Assembly: GCA_027622715.1 (NCBI GenBank)
Contig: JAQBYN010000003.1
Location: 62,001 to 126,000 of the forward strand
Reading direction: 5' to 3'
Source of the DNA: Pseudomonadota bacterium
GTDB taxonomy: Bacteria; Pseudomonadota; Alphaproteobacteria; SHVP01
Length of the DNA: 64,000 nt
Notes under the pieces: generated by a model
What the model saw: the letters and a program-made list of their open reading frames with translations, nothing else
The model's database searches: none
Told to the model about the DNA's origin: nothing
Program-made: the position numbers and the translations under genes
In this document: in pieces, positions 17,505-26,719 of the stretch
Position numbering within the stretch: position 1 is the first letter of the stretch
How the letters are laid out: every line of letters begins with the position of its first letter

Positions 17505-19765
17505 ACCCGGAGAAGGTAGCCGGCCCGCGCGTTCTATTGCGTCATTTGCGTGCGCTGATGGCGGGCGAAGGCGCACCCCAGGCGCGCCTGGACTCGGTTA
17601 CCACCATAATCGCGACCAACATGGCGGCCGATGTTTGCTCGCTCTACCTTCGGCGTGCCGGCGATGTGCTCGAACTTTTCTCGACCCATGGCCTGAAGCC
17701 CGAATCGGTTCACCGCACCCGGTTACGTGTCGGCGAAGGATTGATCGGCGACATCGTTGCTCAAGCAAAAACGCTCGCCCTTTCAGATGCCCAGGCCCAT
17801 CCCCAATTCGCCTATCGGCCGGAGACCGGCGAAGAGAGTTTTCATTCGCTCCTGGGTGTGCCGCTACAGCGCGGTGGTCGGGTGATTGGCGCGCTCTCGG
17901 TTCAGAACCGAAACAAACGCGATTACACCGCAGAGGAAGCTGAGGCCCTCCAGACCGTAGCGATGGTGCTATGCGAGCTCGTTCTTGCGTCGCACATGGT
18001 GGCCGATGACGAGATAGCGGAGATCGACGGCAATGCCACGTTGCCGCTGCGCTTCGAAGGCTTGCCCTTGGCAGACGGAGTCGGGCAGGGGCAGGTGTTC
18101 GTTCACCGGGCCCCGCTGCACGTCGAAAACCTTGTATCCGACGATCCAGATCGAGAGATCGCGCGATTGGATGAGGCCGTTAGTCGGTTTCTCGCGCGCA
18201 TTCATGACTTGATTGCCGAGAGCGCGTCTCGGATTGGCGATGCAGAGCGCGAAATTCTCGACACCTACAGAATGTTTGCGGAGGACCTGGGGTGGCGTCG
18301 GAGAATGACGGAGGCCGTTCTTGACGGGCTGACGGCAGAGGGCGCGGTGCGCAGAGTCCAAGAGGAAAATCGGCGGAGGTTGGTGTCATCACCCTACTTT
18401 CGGGACCGGATTGCCGATTTTGACGATCTCTCAAACCAACTGTTGTGGCAGCTGGTCGGTGCGGGGCGACCGCCGCCGACCGCACTGCCGGAAAACGCCG
18501 TGCTTATTGCGCGCAGCCTAGGGCCGGCCGAACTGCTCGAATACGACCACAGCCGTCTGCGTGCCATCGTCCTCGGTGAAGGCTCGCCGACGTCCCACAT
18601 GGTTCTGATTGCTAGGTCATTAAACATTCCGGTCGTCGGCCGGGTCGCTGGATCACTCGCGCGCCTGCGACCTGGCGATCCGGTCGTTGTCGATGGCTGG
18701 CGTGGTTTGGTGCATGTGCGGCCCGACGAGAATGTCTATGACGACCTCGTTGACGCCGTCGAAGATCAAGCCAAGCGCCGGGTTGGCTATGAGGCCATGC
18801 GGACGCTGCCGGCGCGCTCAGCGGACGGCGCACTTTTCGATCTGCAGCTCAACGTCGGTCTGCTCCACGAGTTGCCCCTCCTTGACGCGACCGGTGCGGG
18901 GGGCATCGGGCTTTTGCGGACCGAACTCCTGTTCCTGAGGCATCCATCTTTTCCATCCACCGAAGATCAAGAGGCCGCGTACCGCCAAGTATTCGACGCG
19001 GCGGCTGGGCGCCCGGTGGTGTTCAGGACGTTTGATATCGGGGGCGATAAGATTCTTCCGAACCTGGACCGCCCGCTCGAGCATGAAGAAAATCCCGCGA
19101 TGGGATGGCGGTCGTTGCGCGTGGGTCTGGATCGCCCATCGGTCTTGCGCAACCAGCTTCGGGCATTGATCGCGGCGGCGGCGGGCCAGCCGCTCACCGT
19201 GATGTTTCCGATGGCGGCGGAGGTCGCGGAATTCGACCAGGCGCGGCGCGTCCTAGACATTGAACTTGGCCGACAGCGTCAGCGGGGCCAGGTCCTGCCG
19301 AAAGAGCTACAGGTCGGGGTGATGATCGAGGTGCCGTCTTTGGCTTGGCAGATCGAGAAGGTGGCCGCGAAGGCTGACTTCGTGTCAGTCGGAACGAACG
19401 ATCTCCTCCAATACTTCTTTGCCAGCGACCGGACAAACCCCCGGTTGGCAAATCGGTACGATCCACTCTCGCCGAGTTTTCTTCGACTATTGAGCCGGAT
19501 CCGGGAAATCTGCAGCGACGCCGGGGTGCCGGTCGGGGTTTGTGGCGATATGGCGGCAAAACCGTTGGAGGCACTGTGCCTGGCGGGGCTCGGGTTTCGC
19601 ACCCTGTCTCTGCCTGCGCCGGCCCTTGGGGCAGTGAAAAAAGCCTTGCGTAGCCTCGATTGTGCCGCAATTGAGGCCTACCTTCAGAGTCGTATCATTG
19701 CGGCCGACGGTTCGCTCCGCGACGAAGTTAAGCACTTCGCCCAAGATCATGGGATTTTCCATTAA
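17501..19765 (+). CDS. ptsP: Phosphoenolpyruvate-protein phosphotransferase of the nitrogen PTS (Enzyme I-Ntr)
   Basis: First phosphotransferase of the PTS-Ntr regulatory chain (PEP to EI-Ntr to NPr to EIIA-Ntr). 754 aa: GAF sensory domain at about 18-165, PEP-utilising N domain at about 185-310, the mobile phosphohistidine domain with H366 (SPTSHMVLIARS), and the PEP-binding TIM barrel with RTELLF, VFRTFDIGGDK, SVGTNDLLQYFFASDR and the catalytic GVCGDM Cys. NPr and EIIA-Ntr genes are not in this window. The start ATG overlaps the previous TGA. Confidence 0.96.
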   Translation: MNPEKVAGPRVLLRHLRALMAGEGAPQARLDSVTTIIATNMAADVCSLYLRRAGDVLELFSTHGLKPESVHRTRLRVGEGLIGDIVAQAKTLALSDAQAHPQFAYRPETGEESFHSLLGVPLQRGGRVIGALSVQNRNKRDYTAEEAEALQTVAMVLCELVLASHMVADDEIAEIDGNATLPLRFEGLPLADGVGQGQVFVHRAPLHVENLVSDDPDREIARLDEAVSRFLARIHDLIAESASRIGDAEREILDTYRMFAEDLGWRRRMTEAVLDGLTAEGAVRRVQEENRRRLVSSPYFRDRIADFDDLSNQLLWQLVGAGRPPPTALPENAVLIARSLGPAELLEYDHSRLRAIVLGEGSPTSHMVLIARSLNIPVVGRVAGSLARLRPGDPVVVDGWRGLVHVRPDENVYDDLVDAVEDQAKRRVGYEAMRTLPARSADGALFDLQLNVGLLHELPLLDATGAGGIGLLRTELLFLRHPSFPSTEDQEAAYRQVFDAAAGRPVVFRTFDIGGDKILPNLDRPLEHEENPAMGWRSLRVGLDRPSVLRNQLRALIAAAAGQPLTVMFPMAAEVAEFDQARRVLDIELGRQRQRGQVLPKELQVGVMIEVPSLAWQIEKVAAKADFVSVGTNDLLQYFFASDRTNPRLANRYDPLSPSFLRLLSRIREICSDAGVPVGVCGDMAAKPLEALCLAGLGFRTLSLPAPALGAVKKALRSLDCAAIEAYLQSRIIAADGSLRDEVKHFAQDHGIFH

Positions 19766-19849
19766 CTTTTTGCAAACAAGCGATTTTCTGGTTTACTCAC
19801 ACCCTGTGTAAAGGGTGGAAAACTCCCCTCCGTATTTGGGGGATCGGAA

Positions 19850-19858
19850 TTATCCACA
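19850..19858 (+). promoter_or_regulatory. Perfect DnaA-box sequence in ptsP-rodZ intergenic region
   Basis: TTATCCACA, an exact match to the TTATNCACA DnaA box, sits in the 254 bp gap 19766-20019. A one-mismatch copy (TTACTCACA) lies about 50 bp upstream, ending at 19801. The gap also holds a CACCCT/AGGGTG hairpin near 19800-19818 and a 7 bp inverted repeat CCGCCCG (19933-19939) / CGGGCGG (19959-19965). The site may bind DnaA for regulation or titration; no AT-rich unwinding element or larger box cluster is evident. Confidence 0.45.
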
Positions 19859-20019
19859 GGTCGCTAGGATAGTGGTGTCGGCGAGATGCCAGGCATGTTG
19901 GGGGCGATACGCGTGATTTCAGATCGACATTACCGCCCGCGAGTCATGCTCTGGCCCACGGGCGGCACGAATCAGCCCACCGGCCCATTCCCGAACATCG
20001 CGATTGGGCGCGGCGCGTA

Positions 20020-21447
20020 ATGGCGGGCCAAGATCCACGGCGCGACGACTATCCCCCTCTTGAGTCAGCGCGCGGCCGGCTGCATTTGCGCGAGGTGCGC
20101 TCCGAAAGCGGAGAATACGACGGCATCGGTGTTGAACTGGGGGCGGCCCGAATCCGAGCAGGGGCCGAAGTCGCCGACATCGCCCAAAAACTGAGGATCA
20201 GCCCGGCCTATCTTGTGGCGATCGAAAAAGGGCGTTTCGACGACCTGCCTGGACACGCTTACGTTTTTGGATTCCTGAAATCCTACGCGCGCTTCCTGAA
20301 GCTTGACGAAGATATCGTCGTAGAACGCTTTCGCGCCGAAACGACAGGTCCCCGACGCGAGACACGATTGGCGTTTCCCTCGGCGATGGATCGGGGCCGT
20401 ATGCCGACCGGGCGCCTCTTGATGGGTGGGGCCCTTTTGGCGGTTTTGGCGTACGCCAGTTGGTTTGTTTTCACCAGCGACGAGCGGAGCACGGCTGAGC
20501 GGGTCGCGCCTATTCCCGAACGTTTGGTTAGTGCTCAGGGTTCCGCGGAAGCAAGGACCGCGGCAAGCGAACCTGTTGTGCCGTCCGTCCCGGTTCCGAG
20601 AGTCGATGTTGCGGCGGTCGCGCCGGCGGTAGTCGTGGCCGATCCGACCGAGGTAGCGCGGGCGGTTTCTGAGGTTCAGGCGGTTGACCCTGTGGGAGCG
20701 AACCCTGCCGCATCTGCGGCGCCGGTCGAACCTGCGATCGAGGTCCCCCAGGCCGCGCCAGAGCCAGCTGAGCCTGCTTTAGGAGAAACACCCATCGAGA
20801 CTGCCGCGCTCCGGCCGGCATTGGACGCCGAGCCACCGCGCCTAGACGCGCCGCCGCCAACGGCGACTGCCGTAGAGGAGAGCGTAGCCCCACCGGCGCC
20901 AGTCGCAGCGCGTACCCGCGCCGCTGATGACGTCGAAATTAGGCAGTTGGTCGACGCGTCATCCTCGCCCATTGCCGCCGATTTGCCGCCCCCCGTCGTC
21001 GCAACGAGCAATACCGACATCGCTGCGCCTTCCCCGGCTGCGCCGCAAGTGGCCCTCCAATCCGCAGATTCGTCGCCGCCGCCGCTCGCGACGCCGGTAG
21101 ACCAGGCGGGGTCTCTTTCAGACGGCAGCTATGTGCCGAGAGTTTTTGGCGCTGGGAACGAAAATGCCAGGGTGGTGCTTATCGCTGAAAGTGATAGCTG
21201 GGTTCAGGTCCGCGCCACCTCAGGTGAGTTGCTGCTAACGCGCGTTTTGCGATCCGGCGACCGCTACCTCGTGCCTGATCGGCCCGGCTTGGTCTTGATG
21301 ACTGGAAACCTCGGCGCGTTGCGGGTGACGGTCGATGGAAACCCGATTGCGCCGCTTGGATCCTTAGGGGTTATCGGTCGTGACATTCCGCTGGACGCAG
21401 ATCTGTTAGCTCGCGGACAAGTATCGGTGGATGCGGAGTCAGATTAG
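20020..21447 (+). CDS. RodZ-like helix-turn-helix membrane protein
   Basis: A bitopic inner-membrane protein of 475 aa. A cytoplasmic HTH_25/Xre-type domain at about 34-105 (GAEVADIAQKLRISPAYLVAIEKG, then YVFGFLKSYARFLKLD) is followed by one transmembrane helix at 132-152. Next come about 210 residues of Ala/Pro/Val-rich, low-complexity periplasmic linker (about 155-365). The C-terminal beta-rich DUF4115 domain has AESDSWVQVRATSGELLLTR and GNLGALRVTVDG. RodZ links MreB to the cell wall machinery and helps hold rod shape; DUF4115 proteins beside ispG are common in this class. ispG follows at 85 bp. Confidence 0.9.
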   Translation: MAGQDPRRDDYPPLESARGRLHLREVRSESGEYDGIGVELGAARIRAGAEVADIAQKLRISPAYLVAIEKGRFDDLPGHAYVFGFLKSYARFLKLDEDIVVERFRAETTGPRRETRLAFPSAMDRGRMPTGRLLMGGALLAVLAYASWFVFTSDERSTAERVAPIPERLVSAQGSAEARTAASEPVVPSVPVPRVDVAAVAPAVVVADPTEVARAVSEVQAVDPVGANPAASAAPVEPAIEVPQAAPEPAEPALGETPIETAALRPALDAEPPRLDAPPPTATAVEESVAPPAPVAARTRAADDVEIRQLVDASSSPIAADLPPPVVATSNTDIAAPSPAAPQVALQSADSSPPPLATPVDQAGSLSDGSYVPRVFGAGNENARVVLIAESDSWVQVRATSGELLLTRVLRSGDRYLVPDRPGLVLMTGNLGALRVTVDGNPIAPLGSLGVIGRDIPLDADLLARGQVSVDAESD

Positions 21448-21532
21448 CGTCCGGCGCCGCCCTTGATTCTGATGCTGATCGGGATGCATAGTCCCGCTCA
21501 CATCGCCCCTCAATGAGTCTTTGTCGAGCGCC

Positions 21533-22663
21533 ATGAGCGTCAGGCCCTATCGCGACATTCTGCGTCGCGCATCACGTCAAATAATGGTTGGCAACGTGCC
21601 TGTTGGCGGCGGTGCACCGATCACGGTGCAGTCGATGACCAATACGTTGACCCATGATGTCTCGGCGACGGTCGAGCAAGTCAGGCAATTGGAGGCGGCG
21701 GGGGCGGACATCGTCAGGGTTTCTTGCCCCGACGAAGAATCGACGAAGGCGCTGTCGTCGATCGTCAAGCAAGTAAACGTCCCGATCGTTGCGGACATAC
21801 ATTTTCACTATCGCCGGGCGATTGAAGCGGCGGTTTCGGGCGCCGCATGTTTGCGGATCAACCCTGGCAACATTGGCTCGCGCGCGCGCGTAAAAGAGGT
21901 TGTGCGGGCCGCGCGCGATCATGGTTGCTCGATGCGGATCGGCGTGAACGCAGGGTCCCTTGAGCATGAATTGCTCGAGAAGTACGGCGAGCCTTGCCCA
22001 GAGGCCATGGTCGAAAGTGCCCTGAACCATGCGAGGATCCTCGAGGACGAAGACTTTGTCGATTTTAAGATCAGCGTGAAAGCGTCTGATGTTTTTCTCG
22101 CGGTCGCCGCCTATCAACAGCTGGCCGAAGCGTGCGACTACCCGCTTCATCTCGGCATCACCGAAGCGGGCGGTCTTATTTCGGGGACCGTCAAATCGTC
22201 GGTCGGCATGGGTATGCTGCTTTGGTCGGGCATTGGCGACACCGTGAGGGTGTCGCTGTCGGCGGATCCGGTCGAGGAGGTGCGCGTTGGTTTTGACCTT
22301 CTCAAATCGTTGAACCTGCGGCACCGTGGCGTGAACATCATTTCTTGCCCGTCGTGCGCCAGGCAGGCGTTCCCGGTCATTAAGACCGTCGAGATATTAG
22401 AAAAGCGTTTAGCGCATATCACGACGCCGCTGACATTGTCGATCATTGGATGTGTCGTAAACGGCCCTGGCGAAGCGCGCGAGACCGATATCGGTTTAGC
22501 AGGCGGTGGGCGAGGCAACCATATGGTCTACGTCAACGGCATCGCGGATCACAAAATTGACGACGAACGGATCGTCAATCACGTCGTTGAATTGGTAGAG
22601 GCCCGCGTGCGGGAAATTGAAGCGGTCGGTTTGGTAGATTTGCCGACGGCTGCGGCTTCATAG
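21533..22663 (+). CDS. ispG: 4-hydroxy-3-methylbut-2-enyl diphosphate synthase
   Basis: Iron-sulfur enzyme of the non-mevalonate isoprenoid pathway that reductively opens methylerythritol cyclodiphosphate to HMBPP. 376 aa with a TIM-barrel N domain ([34 protein letters not shown]) and a C-terminal 4Fe-4S domain with ligands in IISCPSCAR and [15 protein letters not shown] 21533 is used; a TTG four codons upstream is in frame but less likely. hisS follows after 13 bp. The order rodZ-ispG-hisS-prfA-prmC looks like a single operon. Confidence 0.96.
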   Translation: MSVRPYRDILRRASRQIMVGNVPVGGGAPITVQSMTNTLTHDVSATVEQVRQLEAAGADIVRVSCPDEESTKALSSIVKQVNVPIVADIHFHYRRAIEAAVSGAACLRINPGNIGSRARVKEVVRAARDHGCSMRIGVNAGSLEHELLEKYGEPCPEAMVESALNHARILEDEDFVDFKISVKASDVFLAVAAYQQLAEACDYPLHLGITEAGGLISGTVKSSVGMGMLLWSGIGDTVRVSLSADPVEEVRVGFDLLKSLNLRHRGVNIISCPSCARQAFPVIKTVEILEKRLAHITTPLTLSIIGCVVNGPGEARETDIGLAGGGRGNHMVYVNGIADHKIDDERIVNHVVELVEARVREIEAVGLVDLPTAAAS

Positions 22664-22676
22664 GCGGACATAGGCC

Positions 22677-23921
22677 GTGTCACTGCAACCCGTTCGCGGT
22701 ACGCGCGATATCTTGTCTGAGGATGCCGCCCAATTCAGAACGATAACCGAGATCGCCCGGGAGACATCGGGCCTCTTCGGTTACGACGAAATCGCGACAC
22801 CGATTTTCGAGTTTACTGGGGTGTTCTCGCGAACCCTCGGCGAGGCGACGGATGTTGTCACCAAGGAAATGTATACGTTCGCGGATCGCAATGGCGACAG
22901 TCTGACGTTACGCCCCGAGGGGACCGCCGGGATCGCGCGTGCCGTGATCTCCAACGGACTGGCTCAAGACGCGCCGCTGAAGTTCTACTACCAGGGGCCG
23001 ATGTTTCGTCACGAACGGCCCCAGAAAGGTCGCTACAGACAGCTCCACCAAGTTGGCGTCGAATTACTTGGGGTGCCGGGACCGCTGGGCGACGTTGAGG
23101 TCATCACGCTTGGCGCTCACATCCTAGAGCGACTGGGCTTGCACGGAAAAGTTCGATTGGAAGTGAATTCCTTGGGCGACCCGGAGAGCCGGGCAGTCTA
23201 CCGAGAGGCGCTGGTGGCCTATTTGAACGGACGCCTCGGCGACCTTTCCGAGGAGAGCAAATCTCGTGTCGAGCGTAACCCGTTGCGAGTCCTCGATTCG
23301 AAAGATGAAGGCGACAAGGCGATTGTTGCCGCAGGCCCGCTCTATAGCGACTTTCTCAACGAAACATCGGCGTCATTTTTCGGCGAAGTTCGCGCAAGGC
23401 TCGACGATCTCGGCGTCGCCTACACAGTCAATCCAACGCTCGTGCGTGGCTTTGACTATTATTGCCACACGGCATTTGAGTTCATCACCGAAGACCTGGG
23501 CGCCCAAGGCACGGTAATGGCCGGCGGCCGTTACGATGGCCTTGTCGAAGCGCTGGGCGGTCCGTCGCTGCCGGGCGTCGGCTGGGCCGCGGGCATCGAG
23601 CGTCTCGCTCTCCTGATGGGTCACCAGGTAAGTCCAGCGCGACCGATCGCACTGATCCCGATCGGTGATGCGGCGGGCATAATGGCTCTAAAGATTGCCG
23701 ATGCCTTGCGCCGGGAGGGTTTCCGGGTTGATTTGGGTTACAGCGGAAACATCGGAAAACGGATGAAGAGGGCTGGCAAACTGAACGCGTGTGCCGCTGT
23801 CTTGATGGGCGACGATGAGATCGCGGCCGGCGCGGTGACAATACGGGATATGGATACTGGCGAGCAGAGCGCTGCCGACTTGAATCGCTTGGCGGCGTGC
23901 TTGGAGAAATACAAAGCGTGA
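22677..23921 (+). CDS. hisS: Histidine-tRNA ligase
   Basis: Class II aminoacyl-tRNA synthetase (414 aa) that charges tRNA-His. Visible are motif 1 with LQPVRGTRD and the [20 protein letters not shown] segment, motif 2 [20 protein letters not shown], the histidine A loop [14 protein letters not shown], motif 3 [13 protein letters not shown], and the anticodon-binding C domain from about residue 320. Translation begins at GTG 22677, 13 bp after ispG; no upstream ATG fits. Its TGA overlaps the GTG of prfA (GTGA). Confidence 0.95.
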   Translation: MSLQPVRGTRDILSEDAAQFRTITEIARETSGLFGYDEIATPIFEFTGVFSRTLGEATDVVTKEMYTFADRNGDSLTLRPEGTAGIARAVISNGLAQDAPLKFYYQGPMFRHERPQKGRYRQLHQVGVELLGVPGPLGDVEVITLGAHILERLGLHGKVRLEVNSLGDPESRAVYREALVAYLNGRLGDLSEESKSRVERNPLRVLDSKDEGDKAIVAAGPLYSDFLNETSASFFGEVRARLDDLGVAYTVNPTLVRGFDYYCHTAFEFITEDLGAQGTVMAGGRYDGLVEALGGPSLPGVGWAAGIERLALLMGHQVSPARPIALIPIGDAAGIMALKIADALRREGFRVDLGYSGNIGKRMKRAGKLNACAAVLMGDDEIAAGAVTIRDMDTGEQSAADLNRLAACLEKYKA

Positions 23922-25009
23922 TCTCCAACGAACAGATCGACAATCTGCTTAGCAAGCATGCCGAATTGGAGACCGCGCTTTCCGCGGGGCACAGCAAAGA
24001 GGGTGATTTTGTTCGGCTGTCACGAGAGTACTCAGATATGGGCCCGGCTGTTGAAGTTGCGCAGCGGCTGCGGACACTAAGGGCCGAGGTCGCCGGCCTC
24101 GAAGAAATCCTTGCCGATAAGACCGTCGATGATGAAATGCGCGCGTTTGCCACGGATGATCGCGAAAAACAGCGTGAGGCTTCCAAAGAGTGCGAGCAAC
24201 AGCTGCGAGTCCTGCTCCTCCCGAAAGATGAAGCCGACGAGCGTAACGCAATTTTGGAGGTGCGCGCCGGCACCGGCGGAGACGAAGCCGCGATATTTGC
24301 GGCGGACCTGACGCGAATGTACCAACGGTACGCGGAAGGTCGCGGTTGGGGGTTTGAAATAATGTCCCTCTCCGAGAACGATGTTGGTGGGTACAAAGAA
24401 GCCTCCGCCACAATTACCGGTCGTGGCGTTTTCGAACGCATGAAATTCGAATCGGGCGTTCACCGCGTTCAGCGCGTGCCGGTGACGGAATCGAGCGGAC
24501 GGATTCATACCTCGACGGCGACGGTCGCGGTCCTGCCGGAGGCCGAAGAGGTCGATATCAAGATCGAGGAAAAGGACATCCGTGTCGATGTGTATCGGTC
24601 ATCCGGTCCTGGCGGGCAGTCGGTCAACACGACGGACAGTGCAGTGCGAATCACGCACTTAGAGACCGGAATCGTTGTGACCCAACAGGACGAGAAATCC
24701 CAACACAAGAATCGCGCCAAAGCGATGAAGATTCTGCGCGCGCGTCTGTATGACGCCGAGCGTTACGCACGCGATTCAGAGCGCGCCGCGGCCCGGCGCA
24801 ATCAAATCGGCAGCGGCGATCGGTCTGAGCGAATCCGGACTTACAACTTCCCGCAAAATCGCGTCACCGATCATCGGATAAACCTCACGCTTCACAAACT
24901 CGATCGAATACTTATTGGCGAGGGCCTTGACGAGATGATCGATGCGCTGAGTTCCGAAGATCAAGCGCAGAGGCTGAGCGATTTGGACGATGGGAATGTC
25001 CGTAGCTAG
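23918..25009 (+). CDS. prfA: Peptide chain release factor 1
   Basis: RF1 reads UAA and UAG stop codons and triggers peptide release. 363 aa, with the stop-codon-recognition PxT tripeptide as PVT at 188-190 and the catalytic GGQ at 232-234 ([11 protein letters not shown]), whose Gln is methylated by PrmC, encoded by the next gene. The GTG at 23918 overlaps the hisS stop and gives the expected N-terminus; an in-frame GTG seven codons upstream lies inside hisS. It overlaps prmC by 20 bp. Confidence 0.96.
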   Translation: MISNEQIDNLLSKHAELETALSAGHSKEGDFVRLSREYSDMGPAVEVAQRLRTLRAEVAGLEEILADKTVDDEMRAFATDDREKQREASKECEQQLRVLLLPKDEADERNAILEVRAGTGGDEAAIFAADLTRMYQRYAEGRGWGFEIMSLSENDVGGYKEASATITGRGVFERMKFESGVHRVQRVPVTESSGRIHTSTATVAVLPEAEEVDIKIEEKDIRVDVYRSSGPGGQSVNTTDSAVRITHLETGIVVTQQDEKSQHKNRAKAMKILRARLYDAERYARDSERAAARRNQIGSGDRSERIRTYNFPQNRVTDHRINLTLHKLDRILIGEGLDEMIDALSSEDQAQRLSDLDDGNVRS

Positions 25010-25865
25010 CGCTGGCACGGTCGAGAATTTATTGGTCTGGGGCGGCCAGGCCCTTTCCGAGCACGGTGTTGCGAACGCGCGCCGCGAAGCGCGTTTGATT
25101 TTTCGGCAAGCCAGCGATGTGTCGCTTGAGGATATGGTGTCCGGGCGCACCGTTGCCGTCTCGGATTCCGTCGTCCGAACTTTTAAGGACTACGTGCGGC
25201 GGCGCACCGCCGGCGAACCGCTATCGCGTATCCGGGGGTCGCGAGAATTCTGGAGCCTCGATTTCGATTTGTCGCCGGCGACGCTCGACCCGCGACCTGA
25301 CAGCGAGTGTCTGGTTGCAGCCGTTGTCGCCAATCTCCAGCGCCGCCGCATTGCCGCGCCCAGAATTCTCGACCTAGGAACCGGCAGTGGCTGTCTCCTT
25401 CTCGCACTGGTCTCCGAGGTGTCGGGCGCTAGCGGTATTGGGATTGATCTAAGTGGCGAGGCCGTCGTCACCGCGCGGCGCAATGCGACAAAATTGGGTT
25501 TAGCTGACCGGGCCAACTTTGCGGTCGGCGACTGGGGGGCCAGCATTGGGGAGCGTTTTGATGTGGTCGTCGTCAATCCCCCGTACATCGCAACCGCCGC
25601 GATTGCTGTACTTGCAGATGAAGTACGGGCCTTCGACCCGACGTTGGCGCTGGACGGTGGGGAGGACGGGTTGGCCTGTTATCGGACTATCGCCCCTCAA
25701 CTCGGCGCGCTTGTTGCGGAATCGGGGTTTGCCGCTCTGGAGATCGGGATGGGCCAATCTGCGGCGGTCTCGTCGATCCTTGCGTGCGAGGGCTTCGGTG
25801 CCATCAAAGTCTGGCCGGACTTGGCTGGCACGGCGCGATGCATTATTGCGGCGTCGGGAGGTTAG
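24990..25865 (+). CDS. prmC: Release factor glutamine methyltransferase PrmC
   Basis: N5-glutamine methyltransferase that modifies the GGQ motif of release factors. 291 aa with a helical N domain that grips the factor, SAM motif [16 protein letters not shown] at about 126-140, and the substrate-Gln motif NPPY at 196-199. It sits directly after its substrate gene prfA, as in many bacteria. ATG 24990 and ATG 24996 are both possible; either overlaps prfA. After the stop there are 180 bp before the DUF4167 gene in which I see no clear terminator. Confidence 0.95.
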   Translation: MGMSVASAGTVENLLVWGGQALSEHGVANARREARLIFRQASDVSLEDMVSGRTVAVSDSVVRTFKDYVRRRTAGEPLSRIRGSREFWSLDFDLSPATLDPRPDSECLVAAVVANLQRRRIAAPRILDLGTGSGCLLLALVSEVSGASGIGIDLSGEAVVTARRNATKLGLADRANFAVGDWGASIGERFDVVVVNPPYIATAAIAVLADEVRAFDPTLALDGGEDGLACYRTIAPQLGALVAESGFAALEIGMGQSAAVSSILACEGFGAIKVWPDLAGTARCIIAASGG

Positions 25866-26045
25866 AAAAAAAGGGTTGGATTTAGCGCCTCCGGCGGACT
25901 AGGTTCATCTCTGGATAACGCATCGATCACCGCGGTCAGGTGGACGTTATCTCAGCGCAATCCGGCAGAATATGAACGCGACGGGCAGCCTCAAGTCCGT
26001 TCGTGGTCGGGTCGCGCAGAGGGAAACAACAACGAGAATGTACAG

Positions 26046-26612
26046 ATGAGACAAGGATCCGGTTCGAGACGTTCGCGTGGGGGGCGACCAAATAATAATG
26101 GTGGTTCCAAGCGCTCCTTCGGTCAGGGCCCCAATCGAAGTTTCGAAAGTAATGGGCCCGGCGTAAAATTGCGCGGGACGGCCGCACAAGTGTTCGACAA
26201 ATACCTCGCGATGGCGCGCGATGCGTCGACCAGCGGGGACCGCGTAGCTGCCGAAAACTTCTATCAGCACGCCGAACATTATTATCGTTTGCACAGCACG
26301 TTTAATGCCGAGCTGAAGTTGCGTACCGAGAGTGAGCAAGCTGACGACGAGGATCAGCGATATCAGCAAGAGGAAGACCGCGGTCAAGCCGACGATCGGA
26401 ACCCTGCGAATGTCGTCGTCGCGCCCGCCGCGAGCAACGCCAATGTCGATGCCGACGCCAAAGCCAACGCCGACAGCGATACTCCCGCTCAGGCTGCCGC
26501 GCCGGATGCGCCGGCGGGCGATACCTCCGATGGGGAGGTAAAGTCTGCCAAGCCGCGCCGTCGGCGGCGTAGCGGTGCTGCGAAGGACAGCGAAGCCGAA
26601 ACCTCGGCCTAA
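26046..26612 (+). CDS. DUF4167 family protein
   Basis: A 188-residue alphaproteobacterial protein of unknown function. The N-terminal 45 residues are Arg/Gly/Asn/Ser-rich and strongly basic (RRSRGGRPNNN), like an RGG-type RNA-binding tail. The conserved core at about 47-90 (LRGTAAQVFDKYLAMARDAS, then AENFYQHAEHYYRLH) defines DUF4167. The rest is a low-complexity Ala/Asp/Glu stretch ending in a basic PRRRRRSG patch. The family is often beside prmC or clpB, as here. Nucleic-acid or ribosome association is a guess from composition. Confidence 0.9.
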   Translation: MRQGSGSRRSRGGRPNNNGGSKRSFGQGPNRSFESNGPGVKLRGTAAQVFDKYLAMARDASTSGDRVAAENFYQHAEHYYRLHSTFNAELKLRTESEQADDEDQRYQQEEDRGQADDRNPANVVVAPAASNANVDADAKANADSDTPAQAAAPDAPAGDTSDGEVKSAKPRRRRRSGAAKDSEAETSA

Positions 26613-26626
26613 AATAGTCCCTGACC

Positions 26627-26656
26627 CTTGTGTTGCCTTGGGGCAACACTATCTAC
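26627..26656 (+). promoter_or_regulatory. Putative sigma-32 (RpoH) promoter of clpB with internal palindrome
   Basis: CTTG at 26627-26630, an 18-base spacer, then CTATCTAC at 26649-26656. This fits the alphaproteobacterial heat-shock consensus CTTG-N17/18-CYTATNT. It lies about 65-90 bp upstream of clpB, a standard RpoH target. The spacer is almost wholly a perfect 8 bp palindrome, GTGTTGCC-TTGG-GGCAACAC (26630-26649). No T-run follows, so it is not an intrinsic terminator for the upstream gene; it could be an operator or an mRNA leader hairpin. Confidence 0.6.
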
Positions 26657-26719
26657 AAGGCGACTTGTACGCCGCCGGCGCCGCCGGTCGGCTTAACCTT
26701 CGTCGGGTAGGCTAATTCA

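Noticed and set aside
19766-20019. Chromosomal replication origin
   Set aside because: Only one exact DnaA box, no AT-rich unwinding element, no typical origin neighbours (hemE, parAB, gidA), and genes keep the same direction through the site.
21487-21500. Hairpin CGGGA/TCCCG before ispG as a terminator or riboswitch
   Set aside because: The stem is short, has no T-run, and no known ligand-binding consensus was seen.
23485-24441. 318-codon minus-strand frame opposite hisS and prfA
   Set aside because: Ser/Arg/Pro-rich translation with no domain; both genes on the plus strand are certain.
26630-26649. Hairpin read as an intrinsic terminator of the DUF4167 gene
   Set aside because: There is no T-run on either strand; a promoter-associated dyad explains it better.
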